From NCBI RefSeq assembly GCF_002257645.1, contig NZ_NQMO01000002.1, positions 744,001-808,000 on the forward strand: 64,000 nt of DNA. Reading direction: 5' to 3'. The stretch's first letter is position 1, and each line of letters starts with the position of its first letter. This document shows positions 61,534-64,000 of the stretch, one piece after another. The position numbers and the translations under genes were made by a program. Origin of the DNA: Paenibacillus sp. XY044. Lineage in GTDB: Bacteria > Bacillota > Bacilli > Paenibacillales > Paenibacillaceae. Under the pieces are notes generated by a model. That model saw only the letters and a program-made list of their open reading frames with translations, was not told where the DNA came from and ran no database searches.

Positions 61534-61568
61534 CAGCCCTTACCCCATATAATTGGGACCAAGGGCTG
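61534..61568 (-). other. hairpin between lasso precursor and kinase genes
   Basis: On the minus strand CAGCCCTT / AAGGGCTG with an inner CCCA/TGGG stem, followed by TTCTTAT. It lies 29 nt after the precursor stop and could protect the short precursor mRNA or act as a partial terminator that lowers kinase expression. Confidence 0.65.
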
Positions 61569-61596
61569 CTCCTGTTCGTACGGTTAGGAATTGGAA

Positions 61597-61722
61597 TTAG
61601 CTGTAATGAACCTGCTCGTCCGGGTCTGGTTGAAAGGCGTCAGGTTTAGCTTCTCCAGGGCCGGCCATCGTCATGCTGACATCCAACACTTCCAATTCAG
61701 GAGTCGTCCATTCTTTTCTCAT
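61597..61722 (-). CDS. lasso peptide precursor (paeninodin family)
   Basis: A 41-aa precursor with an excellent GGAGGTG ribosome site. The leader (residues 1-19) is MRKEWTTPELEVLDVSMTM: it has a WxxPxLxxL version of the YxxPxLxxL recognition motif and the conserved threonine at position -2. The core (22 residues) reads AGPGEAKPDAF then QPDPDEQVHYS. It differs from paeninodin (as I recall it) mainly at positions 5-7 and near the C-terminus. A ring between the Ala1 amine and the Asp9 side chain and a C-terminal serine for phosphorylation are predicted. It lies between the cyclase and kinase genes. Confidence 0.93.
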   Translation of the reverse strand: MRKEWTTPELEVLDVSMTMAGPGEAKPDAFQPDPDEQVHYS

Positions 61723-61738
61723 CGTGGTTCACCTCCTT

Positions 61739-63688
61739 TCAAAAGTTTCGCTCCAGATAGCGGTACACGATCAAGCTTCGCATCAGCAGCTTAATGGCCG
61801 GGCTGTAGGCTTGGCTTGGGTGCATCCCTTTTCTGGCTTCGGCAAGCGCCTCGCGTACGACCGGGATGTTCAGCACCTGCTGCATGCGGGAATCCCGGCA
61901 TAGTTGATCCAGTTCCCGGATCATTTGCGCCCAGTGCGGAGCCATCCGGTGGAGAATATCAGCTGCCTGTATGCCCTTGAGCCGCTGATTCATCCGGACA
62001 GAATCGGGCAGATAGCCTTCGGCAGATCGCCTGATGAGTGCGCGGTCCATCCCGTTCTGCACATACTGCTCCATTGGAAGTGACAGGCAGAACCGGATGA
62101 CGCGCAGGTCATTGGTCGGATCGTGCATCCACAGCGGATACCTGAGAGATAGCTTGCAACTGCTGGTACCCGTGATGCTCCAGAAGTTGGTGCTGTCAAA
62201 ATGGTATCTTCTCGCCTCCTCCGGATCGGCAGGGAGGTCCTCACCCGAACCTATTCTGGTGAAGTGCCTGTTCTTGAGCTTGTCATACACGCCAGCGTGT
62301 CTGGCAAAATCCGAATTAACCAGCTGTGGGAATTCATTTGATGTTGCGCCAGCATGCCCACGTTTCAAAAATGGGAACGTCTTACGGAGCACCGCAGCTG
62401 CAATACGCTTTCGCCCCACTCCGATGTTCATGCTGTATTGGTTAATCTCCCCTCGCAGGCGGACCCACGCCATTTGCTTCATCAGCTTGGCATAATAGTC
62501 CAAGGCGTTGCCCCAGGAGATGCTGTAATTTCCTCTTGCGCCGTTCAGCAGAATACCCACTCCGCGCTCATGCGCCTGTTCGTAAATCCCCCTAAGCCAG
62601 AAAGAATTTTCGAAAAACTTATAGGGGGTCTCCATAATATCCAGCCAGTGATCGATATCGGTGAACGGGCTTCGGCCATTAAAGCTTAGGTAGTTGTCCT
62701 CCATGTTGCCCGCATGCTGGACGGTCTGCCGGATGAGCGGCCTTTCGTCGGCAAGTCTCCGCTTGGGCGTCCAATCCTCGAACCCGTCTTCAGGAACATA
62801 GCTGAACGTATGGAGTATCCGGTGGTCCCGCTCCAGCGCTTTGGCCGCAAAGCCGGCAACCGACCCGGAATCCAGTCCTCCGCTTAAGTGAGCCCCGACC
62901 ATCCGGCTTGTCCGCTGCAGCCTTGAGGTAACGGCCTGGTTAAACACGTCACGGAAAGCCTCCTGATATTCTTCGGAAGACTTGAGCTGTAGGGGAGAAT
63001 TTTCCGTGAGGCCGTAATATCGGGAGACGGTCACCTGGCGGTTACGGATTGTCAGCGTATGCGAAGGAGGCAGCTGCTCGATGTATCGATAAACCGTCGT
63101 GGATAGGTCCGGCGGCTCAAAGACCCCGCTGATCGCAAGAAACTCGGCCAACCAGGATTCGTTCAGCTCCTGGTGAACATAGGGCAGCGCCAACAGCGGA
63201 CGAATGGCCGTACAGAAGGCGAGCTGTTCCCCATTTTGGTGATAATAAAGCGTCCGCGCACCGGAGAAATCCCGGGCACCGAACAGCATCTGCCTGTTCC
63301 CGTCCCAGATCATAAAGGCAAAGTCGCCTACCAAACGCTCCGGCATCGACTCTCCCCATTTTTCGTAAGCGAGCAGCAGAATTTCTCCGTCCGTCATGGT
63401 TTGCCTAGCGCGGGGAGGGACTTGCAGTCCATCCATAAGCTCATCCCGGTTATCGATGATGGCGTCGGCTGTAATGGCCAGCCTGCGTTCCGCGCAATAG
63501 AAAGGCAATATTTCGTGGGCAGACTGCTGCGTGATCCACTGGGCGTGACAGCCGAACCAGACATGCCCTTTCTGCCATACCGAACTCCGGTCCGCCGGAT
63601 AGCGCTTCAATGACTCCATGATAGGCGCTCCGGCGCTGACTTCTATGGGGTCCTGGCTAAACCGGTAAATCCCCGCAATTGCGCTCAT
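61739..63688 (-). CDS. asparagine synthetase-like lasso cyclase
   Basis: A 649-aa homologue of AsnB. The N-terminal glutaminase-like domain starts MSAIAGIYRF: the catalytic Cys2 of true asparagine synthetases is replaced by Ser, so ammonia is not made. The synthetase domain has the ATP-binding GAHLSGGLDSGSVAGFAAKA motif (SGGLDS). In lasso biosynthesis it adenylates the Asp side chain and closes the macrolactam. ATG 63688 follows GGAGGAAG. It is the first gene of the operon, 16 nt before the precursor; the order cyclase-precursor-kinase is unusual. Confidence 0.93.
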   Translation of the reverse strand: MSAIAGIYRFSQDPIEVSAGAPIMESLKRYPADRSSVWQKGHVWFGCHAQWITQQSAHEILPFYCAERRLAITADAIIDNRDELMDGLQVPPRARQTMTDGEILLLAYEKWGESMPERLVGDFAFMIWDGNRQMLFGARDFSGARTLYYHQNGEQLAFCTAIRPLLALPYVHQELNESWLAEFLAISGVFEPPDLSTTVYRYIEQLPPSHTLTIRNRQVTVSRYYGLTENSPLQLKSSEEYQEAFRDVFNQAVTSRLQRTSRMVGAHLSGGLDSGSVAGFAAKALERDHRILHTFSYVPEDGFEDWTPKRRLADERPLIRQTVQHAGNMEDNYLSFNGRSPFTDIDHWLDIMETPYKFFENSFWLRGIYEQAHERGVGILLNGARGNYSISWGNALDYYAKLMKQMAWVRLRGEINQYSMNIGVGRKRIAAAVLRKTFPFLKRGHAGATSNEFPQLVNSDFARHAGVYDKLKNRHFTRIGSGEDLPADPEEARRYHFDSTNFWSITGTSSCKLSLRYPLWMHDPTNDLRVIRFCLSLPMEQYVQNGMDRALIRRSAEGYLPDSVRMNQRLKGIQAADILHRMAPHWAQMIRELDQLCRDSRMQQVLNIPVVREALAEARKGMHPSQAYSPAIKLLMRSLIVYRYLERNF

Positions 63689-63750
63689 GACATCTTCCTC
63701 CGTTATGTACCGCACAACAATTTGCGACAATATGTATCTAGCTCTTCTGC

Positions 63751-63780
63751 ATCATACTACATGTATACATATTGTATCAA
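63751..63780 (-). promoter_or_regulatory. promoter of the lasso peptide operon
   Basis: Minus-strand TTGATA (63780-63775), 18-nt spacer, TATGAT (63756-63751). The spacer includes the palindrome ATGTATACAT (63761-63770), a possible operator. The start codon is ~60 bp downstream. Confidence 0.6.
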
Positions 63781-63835
63781 CATTTTTTTTGCAGCGCGAA
63801 ATTTAGTGAATTTGTATGAGGGTATATTACCGGGT

Positions 63836-64000
63836 TTACTTTTTGTCGGATGCGAGAGGTGAACGCGAAAGCCGCTTTGCTGTTTTGGTACGGGTTGTCC
63901 GTTTAATGTATGCCTGAAAGAGAAGGCAGAACAGGTAAGCGCAGAGGATGCCGAACGTATCGTTCACGACGTCGTAAATCCGGCCGCTTCGGAAGAAATA
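63836..64000 (-). CDS. VanZ-like membrane protein (partial, C-terminus)
   Basis: The last 54 residues of a protein whose start lies beyond the window. SGRIYDVVNDTFGILCAYLF matches the end of VanZ-family proteins (R-x-x-D-x-x-N-D-T-x-G), followed by a basic tail. It is upstream of the lasso operon on the same strand, but the operon has its own promoter. Confidence 0.7.
   Translation of the reverse strand, partial: YFFRSGRIYDVVNDTFGILCAYLFCLLFQAYIKRTTRTKTAKRLSRSPLASDKK

Overview
The window looks like a piece of a Paenibacillaceae chromosome, most likely Paenibacillus. It has moderately high GC, strong AGGAGG-type ribosome binding sites with frequent TTG and GTG starts, and T-box leaders. It also carries meso-diaminopimelate dehydrogenase, sporulenol/squalene-hopene cyclase, KGG-repeat stress protein, hemicellulose-active GH8 and GH43 enzymes and a paeninodin-type lasso peptide precursor. 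No rRNA, tRNA, CRISPR array or insertion sequence was seen. Genus assignment is inference from gene content.

Layout. 1-6 kb: a partial MarR regulator, a frameshifted GH8 exo-oligoxylanase, a TetR/short-chain dehydrogenase pair, diaminopimelate dehydrogenase and glutamate dehydrogenase. 6-10.3 kb (minus): a five-gene ABC transporter plus two-component system of the lantibiotic/bacitracin-resistance kind. 10.4-17.3 kb: P450 with divergent TetR, epoxide hydrolase, aldo/keto reductase, and a LysE exporter divergent from a MocR regulator. 17.4-25 kb: RsbQ-like hydrolase with a PAS/coiled-coil partner, squalene-hopene cyclase, SRPBCC protein, GH43, GNAT, YhgE-type permease and PadR. 25-27.6 kb: leuA behind a leucine T-box, and a YbaK-like protein. 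27.8-33.9 kb: a probable D-amino-acid operon made of a YheO-like regulator, DSD/D-threonine aldolase-like PLP enzyme, M20 hydrolase, RidA, DUF3311 and an SSS symporter. 34-43.3 kb: acyltransferase, quinone oxidoreductase/LysR pair, T-box plus DAHP synthase/chorismate mutase, LysR/Gal80-like oxidoreductase pair, and MerR/old yellow enzyme pair. 43.3-48.3 kb: DMT transporter, metallophosphoesterase, DeoR, glycerophosphodiesterase and TetR. 48.5-57.4 kb: a nine-gene operon with a PRD regulator, ascorbate-type EIIA/EIIB/EIIC, phosphotriesterase-like lactonase, creatininase-family enzyme, SIS protein and its own HPr and Enzyme I. 57.5-64 kb: DUF2071, KGG protein, FAD oxidoreductase, the lasso peptide genes, and a partial VanZ-like protein.

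The most notable content is the lasso peptide locus at 60.6-63.7 kb. Cyclase, a 41-residue precursor that was too short for routine gene calling, and an HPr-kinase-like tailoring kinase lie in one minus-strand operon. The leader-binding protein and leader peptidase normally needed (B1/B2) are not in the window. Second is the self-contained PTS operon, which supplies every phosphorelay protein and seems built for a sugar-lactone-like substrate.

Many regulator/target pairs here have readable operators. They include a MerR dyad used in both divergent 19-bp-spacer promoters, a 30-bp palindrome over a TetR promoter, AT-rich and direct-repeat operators, and two copies of a dispersed structured repeat of about 59 bp.
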